Positions 1 to 9,216 of a DNA stretch of 64,000 bases are shown here, one piece after another. Within the stretch, counting starts at the first letter, position 1, and every line of letters begins with the position of its first letter. Both the position numbers and the translations under genes were made by a program. The notes under the pieces were generated by a model. The model did no database searches and was not told where the DNA came from. It worked only from the letters and a program-made list of their open reading frames with translations. This DNA comes from Niabella pedocola (GTDB lineage: Bacteria; Bacteroidota; Bacteroidia; Chitinophagales; Chitinophagaceae): assembly GCF_021044425.1 (NCBI RefSeq), contig NZ_JAJNEC010000008.1:186001-250000 (forward strand). Direction: 5' to 3'.

Positions 1-489
1 GGTAGTAATCCCCTTTGCCTTTGCGGCCTTCAGCGCTGCTTCGGTTAAAGCCGCCGCTTTATCGCTTAGCGCCGGTGTAATACCGGTTGTATGAAACCAA
101 TCGGCCCCGTCGAGGATCTTGTCAAAATCAAACTCACTGGCATCTACTTCTGCAATAGCCGCACCAGCGCGATCGTAGATCACCTGCGATGCCCGCATGG
201 ATGCACCTGTTTCGAGGAAGTAAATACCCAGCCGGTCGCCACCTCTTGCCACAAAATCGGTATTCACCCCGTAACGGCGTAAATGATTGATAGCAGACTG
301 GCCAATGGCATTGTCCGGAACCTTTGATACAAAATAACCGTCAAGCCCGTAATTGGAAAGGGCCACAGCTACGTTGGCTTCACCGCCCCCATAGGTAACA
401 TCAAAAGAATCCGCCTGAACAAAACGCTCAAAACCCGGAGTGGACAAGCGTAACATGATTTCGCCCAGTGTAACAACTTTCTTTGACAT
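1..489 (-). CDS. kdgK: 2-keto-3-deoxygluconate kinase, PfkB family (3' end outside window)
   Basis: Phosphorylates 2-keto-3-deoxygluconate (KDG) to KDPG, the shared last step of the uronate pathways encoded by the neighbouring genes. The first 163 codons are visible, starting MSKKVVTLGEIMLRLS. The PfkB/ribokinase N-terminal signature is present: the VTLGEIMLRL strand, then YGGGEANVAVALSNYG at about residues 33-48, which forms the sugar-binding entrance. The reading frame stays open to the window edge, so the ATP-binding C-terminal half lies outside. It is the last visible gene of the pectin operon, 11 bp after the preceding small membrane protein. The specific substrate is inferred from context; the kinase family is clear. 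Confidence 0.9.
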   Translation of the reverse strand, partial: MSKKVVTLGEIMLRLSTPGFERFVQADSFDVTYGGGEANVAVALSNYGLDGYFVSKVPDNAIGQSAINHLRRYGVNTDFVARGGDRLGIYFLETGASMRASQVIYDRAGAAIAEVDASEFDFDKILDGADWFHTTGITPALSDKAAALTEAALKAAKAKGITT

Positions 490-500
490 AATAATATTCT

Positions 501-905
501 CTATTTTTTGTTTGTTAGAATGAAAAGATCGATCAGGCGTATCGCCATCAAAAAAAACTGAATGCCCAATATGGCTACCATTGCAAAAGGTACGTACTTC
601 TGCCGGTATCTCGATTTGTTGTAGGGCAATAAACTCACCGGTAAACTGATCAAAAAGCCCAAAACCGGAATGCCCAACGCAAGAAACAGGAACAGGTCCT
701 TTCTGATTCCGCTGTCACCAACCGCCCCGTCATAAAGATCTGCGAGTTGTTCATCCATTGTTGCAAGGGTAATAAAATACAAAAGGATGGTTAATAAAAC
801 AACGATCCCCAGCATTCCCAAAACGGTTGCCCGCCTGAGAAAAAAGGGACGCTCCGGCTGCGCTTCCGGAAACAGGTTTTCTGTTATATTTTGGTTGACG
901 ATCAC
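501..905 (-). CDS. Small three-span membrane protein inside the uronate operon
   Basis: A hypothetical protein of about 134 residues. I place the start at a GTG just 7 bp after the kduI stop; the longer frame would read back 100 bp into kduI and lacks a sensible N-terminus. After a charged 25-residue head (VIVNQNITENLF) there are three hydrophobic segments, near residues 28-50, 72-95 and 104-131, with a basic loop (NKSRYRQK) before the last. No domain is recognised. Its position between kduI and kdgK suggests co-transcription with uronate catabolism, but there is no direct evidence that it is a transporter; it is small for one. Confidence 0.6.
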   Translation of the reverse strand: MIVNQNITENLFPEAQPERPFFLRRATVLGMLGIVVLLTILLYFITLATMDEQLADLYDGAVGDSGIRKDLFLFLALGIPVLGFLISLPVSLLPYNKSRYRQKYVPFAMVAILGIQFFLMAIRLIDLFILTNKK

Positions 906-912
906 AATACTT

Positions 913-1743
913 CTATAATAACGTAGCAATCGGTGCCGGGTCCATGTCTGTATACTGTTTGTTTTCGCCGGCCATACCCCAGATGAATCCGTAGTTGGAA
1001 GTACCGCAGCCAAAGTGCATGCTCCAGGGCGGAGAGATCACCGCTTCCTGGTTCTGCATAATGATGTGACGGGTTTGCTGCGGCTGTCCCATCATATGAA
1101 ACAGGCGCTGTTCTTCCGGCAGGTCGAAATAGAAATAGATCTCGGTTCTGCGGGTATGTGTATGCGGAGGAACAGAGTTCCATACGCTGCCTGTTTCCAG
1201 CACCGTGAGCCCCATTACCAGCTGACAGCTTTGAACACCCTCTTCATGAATATATTTGTAAATGGTTCTTTTATTAGAAGTGGTAATATCGCCCAATGTT
1301 ACCGGTGCTGCCTGCTCCTTGGTGTACTTGGTAGTGGGATAGTCGTGATGTGCCGGCGCCGACAAAATATAAAACACCGCGGGATCTTTTTTCCCGTTGC
1401 TGCTGAAGCTTACTTTTTTAGATCCACGGCCGATATACAGGCAATCCAGTTTATCCAGCGCAAATTTCTGACCGTCTACAGTGATCGTGCCTTTGCCTCC
1501 TACATTGATGACACCCATTTCCCGGCGTTGCAGAAAAAACTCGGATTTTAATTCTTCCTCATTTTTCAGCGATACCGCTTTCGCCACGGGCTTTACACCA
1601 CCTACAATCAACCGATCGTAGAAGCTGTAAACCAGGGTTAGCTTGTCGGTCTTCATCAGATCTTCAACAAGAAAGCTTTCCCGCAATTGCTCTGTGGTCA
1701 TTCCTTTTGTTTCCTGCGGACTGTGTTCGTATCTTATTTCCAT
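913..1743 (-). CDS. kduI: 5-dehydro-4-deoxy-D-glucuronate isomerase (KduI)
   Basis: Isomerises 4-deoxy-L-threo-5-hexosulose uronate (DKI), formed from unsaturated galacturonate, to 2,5-diketo-3-deoxygluconate (DKII) in the cytoplasm. The 276-aa product has the family length and the typical opening MEIRYEHSPQE plus the LMKTDKLTLVYSFYDRLIVGG segment near residue 30. The C-terminal cupin half carries the metal-binding cluster PPHTHTRRTE followed by YFDLPEEQRLFHMMG, matching KduI proteins. It lies 40 bp downstream of kduD, which takes its product, as expected for the pair. Confidence 0.95.
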   Translation of the reverse strand: MEIRYEHSPQETKGMTTEQLRESFLVEDLMKTDKLTLVYSFYDRLIVGGVKPVAKAVSLKNEEELKSEFFLQRREMGVINVGGKGTITVDGQKFALDKLDCLYIGRGSKKVSFSSNGKKDPAVFYILSAPAHHDYPTTKYTKEQAAPVTLGDITTSNKRTIYKYIHEEGVQSCQLVMGLTVLETGSVWNSVPPHTHTRRTEIYFYFDLPEEQRLFHMMGQPQQTRHIIMQNQEAVISPPWSMHFGCGTSNYGFIWGMAGENKQYTDMDPAPIATLL

Positions 1744-1783
1744 TTCTAGTTTCTGATTTTTGATTTCTTATTTTTAATTGAAC

Positions 1784-2536
1784 TCACCGGCCCATCCAGC
1801 CGCCATCTACGGTAAGAATGGTGCCATGTACATAGCTTCCTGCTTCGGAGGCTAAAAAAACTGCGGGCCCGGCAAAATCTTCGGGTGTACCCCAGCGACC
1901 CGCCGGAATCCGGTCCAGGATCGATTTACTGCGCTCCGCATCTTCCCGTAATGCCTGCGTATTGTCGGTTGCAATATAACCCGGTGCAATACCGTTTACA
2001 TTTACACCTTTGGAAGCCCACTCGTTGGCCAGGGCTTTTACCAAACTGCTCAAGGCACCTTTACTGGCTGCATATCCCGGTACATTGATGCCACCCTGGA
2101 AGCTCAGCAGCGAACAGGTAAAAATAATTTTACCGGAACCTTTCTCAATCATGTGCTTTCCAAATTCACGCGCCAGTATAAAAGGGGTATCCAGGTTGAT
2201 GGAAAGTACCTGATCCCAATATTCATCCGGATGTTCTGCCGCGGGTTTACGCATAATGGTTCCGGCATTATTTACCAGGATATCGATGCGTTCATTTTCA
2301 TCCAGCACCTCCTTTACAAATGTATATACACTACTCCGGTCGGCTGCATCCAGTTTGTAGTGTTTGAAATTACGTCCTAATTTTCTCACTTCCGTTTCCA
2401 CTTCCGACCCTGCTTCCACAGAACGCGCAGCCACAATAATATCGGCACCGGCTTTTGCCAATCCAATGGCCATGCCTTTCCCGATTCCCTTGTTGCCGCC
2501 TGTGATCAAGGCCGTTTTACCTGACAGATCAAACAT
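1784..2536 (-). CDS. kduD: 2-deoxy-D-gluconate 3-dehydrogenase, SDR family (KduD)
   Basis: Reduces 2,5-diketo-3-deoxygluconate to 2-keto-3-deoxygluconate with NAD(P)H. The 250-aa protein is a classical short-chain dehydrogenase: the TGGNKGIGKG nucleotide-binding motif is near residue 14, NNAG near residue 90, and a YxxxK active site sits in PGYAASKGAL, preceded by the catalytic Ser segment TCSLLSF. I chose the start MFDLSGKTALITGG at 2536; a longer frame to 2602 adds an unrelated basic leader. It lies between uxaC and kduI, so it belongs to the same operon. Confidence 0.93.
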   Translation of the reverse strand: MFDLSGKTALITGGNKGIGKGMAIGLAKAGADIIVAARSVEAGSEVETEVRKLGRNFKHYKLDAADRSSVYTFVKEVLDENERIDILVNNAGTIMRKPAAEHPDEYWDQVLSINLDTPFILAREFGKHMIEKGSGKIIFTCSLLSFQGGINVPGYAASKGALSSLVKALANEWASKGVNVNGIAPGYIATDNTQALREDAERSKSILDRIPAGRWGTPEDFAGPAVFLASEAGSYVHGTILTVDGGWMGR

Positions 2537-2612
2537 GTTTAAGTTTATTGTTTTTTTGATTATGTATCGTTTATGAGTCGGGCTCCGTTGCCTGTTAAGC
2601 ACTCATTATTCC

Positions 2613-4022
2613 CTACCTGGCTCCGAATCCAAAATATTCATTTGCATTATTAAAACAAATATCCTGTACAAGCTTACCTACCCAGCTGATATCCGCGGGA
2701 AGTTCGCCATTTTCAATATCGTTTCCAAACAAATTGCAGAGTATTCTACGGAAGTACTCGTGTCTTGGAAAGGAAAGAAAACTCCTGGAATCCGTTAACA
2801 TTCCTACAAAGCGGCTGATCAGTCCCATGTTGGAAAGGGTGTTCATCTGATCGATCATACCGTCTTTCTGGTCGAGAAACCACCAACCGGAACCCCACTG
2901 TACTTTCCCGGTTACCGTGCCGTCGTTAAAATTACCGGTCATGGTGGCAAACAGTTCATTATCGGACGGATTGAGATTATACAGGATAGTTTTTGCCAGC
3001 CGGTCGTTCTTATCCAGTCCGTTCAGGAATTTGGAAAGCACCCTTCCCTGGGAAAAGTCACCAATGGAGTCCCAGCCCGTATCGGGGCCCAATTGATGAA
3101 GCAGGCGGGCGTTGTTGTTACGTAATGCACCCAGGTGGTATTGCTGTACCCATCCTTTTTCATGATCCCATTCCGCAAACCAAACCAGCATGGCCGAACG
3201 GAATTGTTCCTGCTCTTCTGCAGACAGGTGCCTGCCGGCCCGGATCTTATCGAAAGCAGCGCTGACGCCGGCCTCTGTATAATCGGCAGCATGAATATGC
3301 TCCAGCCCGTGGTCCGATACGGAGCAACCCATTTCTGCAAAGAAATCGTGCCGGCTTTTCAATGCCTGCAGGTAGGTATCCAGGTTTTTTACTTCCATAC
3401 CGGAAGCGGCTTCCAGCTTTGCCACATACGCGGCAAAGGTTTCCGGACTCGAAACATTCATGGCATTATCGGGCCGGAAAGCGGGATAAACCGGTATTTC
3501 AAACCCATCGGCCTTTATTTGCTGATGAAATTCCAACGTGTCTACCGGGTCATCCGTGGTACAAACCACCTTCACATTCATTTTGCGCAGCAGGTTCTTT
3601 ACACTGTAAGGGCTGCTGCCCATCATGGCAGAGGCCCCATCATAAATGCGTTTACCGCTGCCGGCATCCAGGATTTCATGGATATCAAAGTAGCGTTGCA
3701 GTTCCAGGTGCGTCCAGTGGTACAGCGGGTTGCGCATAGCGTAGGGAACGGTTTCCGCCCACTTCAGGAACTTTTCCTCATCGGTGGCCGCCCCGGTAAT
3801 GAAACGCTCATCTACCCCATTAGTACGCATAGCCCGCCATTTGTAATGATCGCCGTAAAGCCAGGCCTGGGTAATGTTTTGAAACTGGTGATCTTCCGCT
3901 ATTTGCTGTGGCGGTAAATGACAATGGTAGTCGATGATAGGCATTTGCTTTGCATAATCATGGTACAAACGCTCTGCCGTTTTTGTTTCCAGTAAAAAAT
4001 TATCGTCTAAAAACTGTTTCAC
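2613..4022 (-). CDS. uxaC: Glucuronate/galacturonate isomerase (UxaC)
   Basis: Interconverts D-galacturonate and D-tagaturonate (and glucuronate and fructuronate), the first cytoplasmic step for free uronic acid. It is 469 aa, the normal size for UxaC, starting MKQFLDDNFLLETKTAERLY. The amidohydrolase-like metal motif DYHCHLPP is at about residues 31-38, and further family blocks include CTTDDP near 155 and the C-terminal LCNLFGNDIENGELP. It lies between the dehydratase UxaA and KduD in one strand-consistent run with short gaps. Confidence 0.95.
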   Translation of the reverse strand: MKQFLDDNFLLETKTAERLYHDYAKQMPIIDYHCHLPPQQIAEDHQFQNITQAWLYGDHYKWRAMRTNGVDERFITGAATDEEKFLKWAETVPYAMRNPLYHWTHLELQRYFDIHEILDAGSGKRIYDGASAMMGSSPYSVKNLLRKMNVKVVCTTDDPVDTLEFHQQIKADGFEIPVYPAFRPDNAMNVSSPETFAAYVAKLEAASGMEVKNLDTYLQALKSRHDFFAEMGCSVSDHGLEHIHAADYTEAGVSAAFDKIRAGRHLSAEEQEQFRSAMLVWFAEWDHEKGWVQQYHLGALRNNNARLLHQLGPDTGWDSIGDFSQGRVLSKFLNGLDKNDRLAKTILYNLNPSDNELFATMTGNFNDGTVTGKVQWGSGWWFLDQKDGMIDQMNTLSNMGLISRFVGMLTDSRSFLSFPRHEYFRRILCNLFGNDIENGELPADISWVGKLVQDICFNNANEYFGFGAR

Positions 4023-4100
4023 TTAATTAATGGATTATTTATTCGTTCGTTATTCATTTGCTGTCCGCAGCTTATTGTTATGCTCCCGGCAAACGCTTCA

Positions 4101-5750
4101 TTACAGGGAAACGCCTCTCTTCCAGGGAATAAAGTCATCCTGGTTCAGCAATACCGCCTTGGGTACCACTTCTCCGCTTGCGGCTTTGATACAATACTCC
4201 AGGATCTCTTCGCCCATTTGCTCTATAGTTTTTTCCCCGTCGATGATGCCCCCGGTATTGATATCGATGATATCTCCCATCCGGTTGGCCAGTATGGTGT
4301 TGGTGGCAATTTTTATAGTAGGGCAAACAGGGTTGCCGGTTGGGGTACCCAGCCCGGTGGTAAACAGGATCAGGGTGGCTCCCGAAGCGGCTTTACCGGT
4401 TGTAGCCTCCACATCATTACCCGGTGTACATACAAGACTTAAACCGGGCTTTGTTGCAGGCTCGGTATAGTCCAGTACATCCACTACCGGAGAGGTGCCA
4501 CCTTTTTTTGCGGCCCCCGTACTTTTGATGGCATCTGTGATCAGGCCGTCTTTTATATTGCCGGGAGACGGGTTCATAAAAAACCCGGACCCCACACTAA
4601 GCGCCTGGTCGTTGTACGTAGTCATCAGGTGAATGAACTTACGTGCCGCAGCTTCCTCTATTGTACGATCGATCAACTGCTGTTCGGCACCACACAATTC
4701 GGGAAACTCTGCCAGCAGGATTTTTGCACCCAAGGCAGCCAGCAGATCGCTGGTATATCCCACGGCCGGGTTAGCGCTGATACCGCTGAAACCATCACTG
4801 CCACCGCATTTTACACCAACAGTTAAGGCGGTTAACGGTGCCGGGCTGCGTTCGATTTTATTGGCTTCAATCAATCCTTCAAATGTTTCCCGGATGGCAT
4901 CGGCCACCAGTTGTTCTTCGCTTTTGGATTGCTGCTGTTCAAATACAAGTACGGGTTTATCAAAGGACGGGTTTCTTAATTTAATATCTTCCAGTAATTG
5001 TTTGGTCTGCAGGTTCTGACATCCCAGGCTCAGGATGGTGATGCCCGCTACATTGGGATGATCGGCATAAGCCGCCAGCAGTTTACTGAGCGTACCGGCA
5101 TCCTGGCGGGTACCGCCGCATCCTCCCTGGTGATTTAAAAATTTAATGCCGTCTATATTTTTGAACAGGCGGTCGCCCTTCCGACCGGTTCCCTCAGGAA
5201 GCGCATTCAATGTGATATTGGAAAGATCTTCCTGGTTTTTAAACGCCTCCACAAGATGGTGCGCATACTTTTTGTATTTATCGGTAACCGCATATCCCAG
5301 CTCGTTGTGCAATGCTTCGCGGATCACATCCAGATTGCGGTTTTCACAAAATACCGTGGGCATAAATAACCAGTAGTTGGCCGTTCCTACCCGGCCGTCG
5401 CTGCGGTGATACCCGTTAAAGGTCCGGCCCTTAAACTTCGAAACATCCGGGGCGGTCCAGTGATACTGATACGGGCGGTATTCAAAAGGATCGGCGGCAT
5501 GCTTGGTATTGGTGGTCGTCATCAACCCTCCCTGTGGGATGAACTCCTGCGCTTTGCCCACCAGAACGCCATACATGATGATTTCATCACCTGTTTGAAG
5601 GTCATGGGTAAAAAATTTATGCTTTGCACCGATGTCATTTTGTAACTCATATTCGGTTCCTCCGTAGCTGATGATCTGCCCCTTCTTTAAATCCTTTAAC
5701 GCCACAATAACGTTATCCTTGGGATGGACTTTTAAAACGATTTCCGCCAT
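4101..5750 (-). CDS. uxaA: Altronate dehydratase (UxaA)
   Basis: Dehydrates D-altronate to 2-keto-3-deoxygluconate. The protein is 549 aa from MAEIVLKVHPKDNVIVALKD. The first 90 residues form an SAF domain, followed by the large catalytic region with conserved cysteines (NHQGGCGGTR, SLGCQNLQ and GVKCGGSDGFSG). These GGCGG and CGGSD blocks are diagnostic for UxaA/GarD. The frame can be extended upstream to 5927, but that part overlaps uxaB and looks like nonsense. The start lies 2 bp after the uxaB stop, so translational coupling is likely. Confidence 0.95.
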   Translation of the reverse strand: MAEIVLKVHPKDNVIVALKDLKKGQIISYGGTEYELQNDIGAKHKFFTHDLQTGDEIIMYGVLVGKAQEFIPQGGLMTTTNTKHAADPFEYRPYQYHWTAPDVSKFKGRTFNGYHRSDGRVGTANYWLFMPTVFCENRNLDVIREALHNELGYAVTDKYKKYAHHLVEAFKNQEDLSNITLNALPEGTGRKGDRLFKNIDGIKFLNHQGGCGGTRQDAGTLSKLLAAYADHPNVAGITILSLGCQNLQTKQLLEDIKLRNPSFDKPVLVFEQQQSKSEEQLVADAIRETFEGLIEANKIERSPAPLTALTVGVKCGGSDGFSGISANPAVGYTSDLLAALGAKILLAEFPELCGAEQQLIDRTIEEAAARKFIHLMTTYNDQALSVGSGFFMNPSPGNIKDGLITDAIKSTGAAKKGGTSPVVDVLDYTEPATKPGLSLVCTPGNDVEATTGKAASGATLILFTTGLGTPTGNPVCPTIKIATNTILANRMGDIIDINTGGIIDGEKTIEQMGEEILEYCIKAASGEVVPKAVLLNQDDFIPWKRGVSL

Positions 5751-5752
5751 TT

Positions 5753-7270
5753 TTATTCCTTTATAATATTTTGCAAAGCAGCGTTGGCACCGCTTTGTGT
5801 TAAAAATTGCAATTGTTGTGTTACCGCCCCTGCAAAGCCGGGGATCTGGTTCAGGTCCTCGTTCCACAACCCGGTATCTGCCAGCACGGCTGTAACAAGG
5901 GCTTCCGGGTTGGCAGCTGCTTTCCATTTCTGTGCAAGTACCGCCGCTTTATCATCGTTGATCACATATTGTTTGCCGTTGGCCGATCCCATATATACCG
6001 TTCCCTCCTGCTCCGATTTCATAAAAAGCAGGTATGCCGCAAAACCGAGGGCTATCGCAGCAGCAGCGCTGCCTTCCCCGCTTTCGTAATACTTCTTTAT
6101 TAACGGTACATTCCGCATCAGCATCTTTGATGTATACGCAAAACTAATACTTAGCCATTTATGATCTAAGAACGGGTTCTTAAACCGCTCAATAACCGCA
6201 TCTGCAAATTTACAGGCTTCCTCGTAGGAAATGCGCGCGCCCGCTACTGCCCTGGCCAGTTCCGCTTTGGAAAGTTGGGTAACAAACGTATCAAAGGTCT
6301 TATCGGCCATGGCTTCCTTTACGGTTTCAAATCCGCACAGGTACGCCAGCGCGCAAGAAAGGGTATGGGTTCCGTTGAGCAGGCGCAGCTTGAGTTCCCT
6401 GAACTTTTCAATATCGGGCGCAATCACCACCCCGGCATCTGTTTTGGCAAAGGATAATACCTCGGCCACACGCGGATCTGCCGCTTCAATGGCCCATAAA
6501 CGGAATACTTCGCTCATGATCATCAGCTCATCGGTATAACCCAGTTGCTGCTGCGTTTGTTCCAGGTCTTCACCTGCCAGTTTACCCGGTACAATACGGT
6601 CTACCAGGGAGCTGCAAAAATGATTGGCCTCGTTGAGCCAGCTGATAAACGCCTGTTCCAGCTGGTTTTGCGCCGCCAGCTTCAGGATAATGTCTTTCAG
6701 CTGCCGGCCGTTATCAATGATCAACTCTGTAGGAATGATCACCAGACCGCTTTCCCTGCTCCCGTTAAAAGCTTTAAAGCGCTCATACAGTACTGCCAGC
6801 AGTTTACCGGGAAAAGAAGCAGGTGGCTGATCGGTGATCTTATCATCGCTCATAACAATACCCAGTTCGGTAGTATTGGAAATCACTACTTCCAGCTGCG
6901 GACTTTGCGCCACTTCGAGGATCTGCTGCCATTGGCTTTTGGCAGATAACACACGACTGATGGCACTGTTTACAATATATTCGTTTACTTGTTTGCCATC
7001 TTCCAGCCCTCTTACGCAAATGGTATATAAGCCATTCTGTGTTTCAAAAGCATCGGCACCGCCGGTATCCGTGGACTTTACCACTACTACCCGCCCGTTA
7101 AAGATCTGCTGTTTATTGGCCTTGTCGATAAAATAATCGGGTAACCCTCTCAACAACACCCCGGTTCCAAACTGCAACACTTTTTCAGGAAGCTCCAGTT
7201 GCGCCGCAGAAGGCACCGACAACGCCGGGTCTTCTTTGATGGATGCTATTACTGTTTTAGATAACTGCAT
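5753..7270 (-). CDS. uxaB: Tagaturonate reductase (UxaB)
   Basis: NADH-dependent reduction of D-tagaturonate to D-altronate, linking UxaC to UxaA. The 505-aa protein belongs to the long-chain mannitol dehydrogenase family: an N-terminal dinucleotide-binding region with LQFGTGVLLRGLPDYFIDKA near residue 32, the SNTTELGI block near residue 130 and the catalytic helix region LRLLNGTHTLSCALAYLCG near 293, which holds the family's conserved Lys/Asn/His context. It lies 8 bp after the GH105 gene, within the operon. Confidence 0.94.
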   Translation of the reverse strand: MQLSKTVIASIKEDPALSVPSAAQLELPEKVLQFGTGVLLRGLPDYFIDKANKQQIFNGRVVVVKSTDTGGADAFETQNGLYTICVRGLEDGKQVNEYIVNSAISRVLSAKSQWQQILEVAQSPQLEVVISNTTELGIVMSDDKITDQPPASFPGKLLAVLYERFKAFNGSRESGLVIIPTELIIDNGRQLKDIILKLAAQNQLEQAFISWLNEANHFCSSLVDRIVPGKLAGEDLEQTQQQLGYTDELMIMSEVFRLWAIEAADPRVAEVLSFAKTDAGVVIAPDIEKFRELKLRLLNGTHTLSCALAYLCGFETVKEAMADKTFDTFVTQLSKAELARAVAGARISYEEACKFADAVIERFKNPFLDHKWLSISFAYTSKMLMRNVPLIKKYYESGEGSAAAAIALGFAAYLLFMKSEQEGTVYMGSANGKQYVINDDKAAVLAQKWKAAANPEALVTAVLADTGLWNEDLNQIPGFAGAVTQQLQFLTQSGANAALQNIIKE

Positions 7271-7278
7271 TTATATTT

Positions 7279-9192
7279 TTATTTTTTTGGTTTACTAACG
7301 GACGTTTTTAACAGCCAGTTCACCCAATCTCCCGCTGCTTTAAAATTTTCATACTGCAATGGCAGTTTCTTGCCATCTACATATTCATTATAAATCCAGG
7401 GATCACCCAGGGCGAAAACCGTTCCTTTCCCGTGTTTTGCTACAGCCATTGCTGTTATGTTACCTGCTTTTAGTAGCGGTACGGCCGTTTTGTAAAGATT
7501 CAAAGAACTTATTTCTTTCAGATAAACATTTTTGGCATTTTTAAAAATTATATTACCCGGTTGAATGTTTACCCGTCCCATTTCATAATCATTGTTCTTT
7601 ACCATGAGCTGGTTGTCTTCGTTAAACCGGATGCCAAAGCGCGCTGCCAGGATATTGAAATGTTGCAGATCGCAGTTACCGGCATCGTTTGCCAACAGCA
7701 CCAGTACGCCGCCCCTCTTTACCCATTCTTCGATCTGTGCGGCTGATTGTTCGTTCATATAATTGGGATGTGCCGTTTCTTTTTCAGTATCCGGATCCAC
7801 AATTATATAAACAGATGCACCGGCCAGGTTGCCGGCAGTGGGCGCTTCCGTAAGTGACCGGATGCTGGCACCCTGTTGTTCAAACAGGCTTCCTAAAAAG
7901 GCATATCCGCCGTTCGACCAGTCGTTCCAGGTATAATGCCAGCGTTCCTGCTGCCCGCCCGCACCTTTCCGCCATTCATTATTAAAAAAGTTATCCAGCA
8001 GGATCGTTTTTCCCCTTCCGGCCGCCAGGCCCGGTATTAACTCAATTTCATTAGCGGCCAGGATAAACGCGCCCATTCCCTTGGGATCATTCCGTACTAC
8101 CTTTTCCCGCATATAATAGTCGAAACTGCCGTCCCGGTAGGGCTTCCCGCCCAATCCCGATACCGACACCGTGCCTTCCAGGCTGACAAACCCATCGGTT
8201 TGCGTTAGTTTGTATTTTACAAGCCCGTTAAATGCTTTGACAGCGTTTGCCTGGTAGCCTGTTGAAATATATCCTTTGCGTGCTCCCTTTGCCAGCGTAT
8301 AGGCCAGCATAGCGGTGGCCGATGATTCTGTATAATTCGGCTTTCTGCCGGGAAGATCTACGATGTCGAACCACATTCCGGTGGCCGGGTCCTGTACCTT
8401 AACGACCGCTGCCGTCAGCCGGTTGAGGATGGCAACCAGTTCTTTTCTCCCGGGATGATCCTCCGGAAAATAATCCAGCGCATCTACCAGCGCCATTCCA
8501 TACCAACCCAATGCACGTCCCCAAAAATGCGGCGATACACCGGTTTTGGGGTTCGCCCATTGTTCTTTGCGTGCTTCATCATAGCCATGATAAAGCAGGC
8601 CAGTTTTAGGATCGCGGGCATTTTTTTCCATCAGCACAAACTGGCGGGTTACATCATTGAAGATGCTGTCCTCTCCAAAAACCTGGGCGTATTCGGCATA
8701 GAAAGGCTGGGCCATATAAAGGCCATCCAACCACATCTGGTAAGGGTACACCTTCTTATGCCAAAACCCACCCCCATTGGTGCGGGGGTGAGTGCGTAAT
8801 TGTTCCCTTAATTGAAATACAGCTTTTTTATATTTCTCTTTTCCGGTTACACGAAAAAGGGTCAACAGTAATTTTCCGTTATTTACATGATCGATATTGT
8901 AGGTATCCGGCTCATAATCTTTAATGCGCCCGTCTTCCCCCACAAAATAATCCATGCTGTGCTGTATGTAGTTAAACCAGCGGGGATCGCCGGTAGCCAG
9001 CCAGATGCCCTCAATTCCTTTAAGTATCACCCCCTGGTCGTAGCTCCATCGCGCGGGCCGCCCCGGAACCACTGAAAAGGAATCCGGCCAGAGATGCATG
9101 GCGGTACGCGCCATTTGCTGCGCATAGGACTGGGCCTGCGCTGCAAACTGCAGTGAGCAAAAAGCCACCAAAAGCAGGATATATTTTCGCAT
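7279..9192 (-). CDS. GH105 unsaturated (rhamno)galacturonyl hydrolase with C-terminal DUF4350 domain
   Basis: Exported enzyme, 637 aa, that removes the unsaturated uronic acid left by pectate or rhamnogalacturonan lyases. The signal peptide (MRKYILLLVAFCSLQFAAQA) ends near residue 20. The GH105 (alpha/alpha)6 barrel covers about 25-370 and shows YNIDHVNNGKLL near 98-109 and the WLDGLYMAQPFYAEYA block near 154-169, where the Asp of WxDG is the expected general acid. From about residue 395 a second module (ILLDNFFNNEWRK to the C-terminus) resembles DUF4350, a GATase1-like sensor or carbohydrate-associated fold. I used the Met at 9192, which opens the signal peptide, rather than the upstream one. 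Confidence 0.9.
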   Translation of the reverse strand: MRKYILLLVAFCSLQFAAQAQSYAQQMARTAMHLWPDSFSVVPGRPARWSYDQGVILKGIEGIWLATGDPRWFNYIQHSMDYFVGEDGRIKDYEPDTYNIDHVNNGKLLLTLFRVTGKEKYKKAVFQLREQLRTHPRTNGGGFWHKKVYPYQMWLDGLYMAQPFYAEYAQVFGEDSIFNDVTRQFVLMEKNARDPKTGLLYHGYDEARKEQWANPKTGVSPHFWGRALGWYGMALVDALDYFPEDHPGRKELVAILNRLTAAVVKVQDPATGMWFDIVDLPGRKPNYTESSATAMLAYTLAKGARKGYISTGYQANAVKAFNGLVKYKLTQTDGFVSLEGTVSVSGLGGKPYRDGSFDYYMREKVVRNDPKGMGAFILAANEIELIPGLAAGRGKTILLDNFFNNEWRKGAGGQQERWHYTWNDWSNGGYAFLGSLFEQQGASIRSLTEAPTAGNLAGASVYIIVDPDTEKETAHPNYMNEQSAAQIEEWVKRGGVLVLLANDAGNCDLQHFNILAARFGIRFNEDNQLMVKNNDYEMGRVNIQPGNIIFKNAKNVYLKEISSLNLYKTAVPLLKAGNITAMAVAKHGKGTVFALGDPWIYNEYVDGKKLPLQYENFKAAGDWVNWLLKTSVSKPKK

Positions 9193-9216
9193 AAATACCA
9201 ACACTGGTTTTAAAGA

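Noticed and set aside
4030..4470. Plus-strand frames over uxaA (also 3135-3917 over uxaC, 9490-10284 over GH28)
   Set aside because: They are antisense shadows of clearly identified genes, Pro/Arg/Ser-rich with no conserved domains.
5751..5927. An N-terminal extension of UxaA
   Set aside because: The extra residues overlap uxaB, lack similarity to the SAF domain start and would give 608 aa; the Met at 5750 starts the conserved domain.
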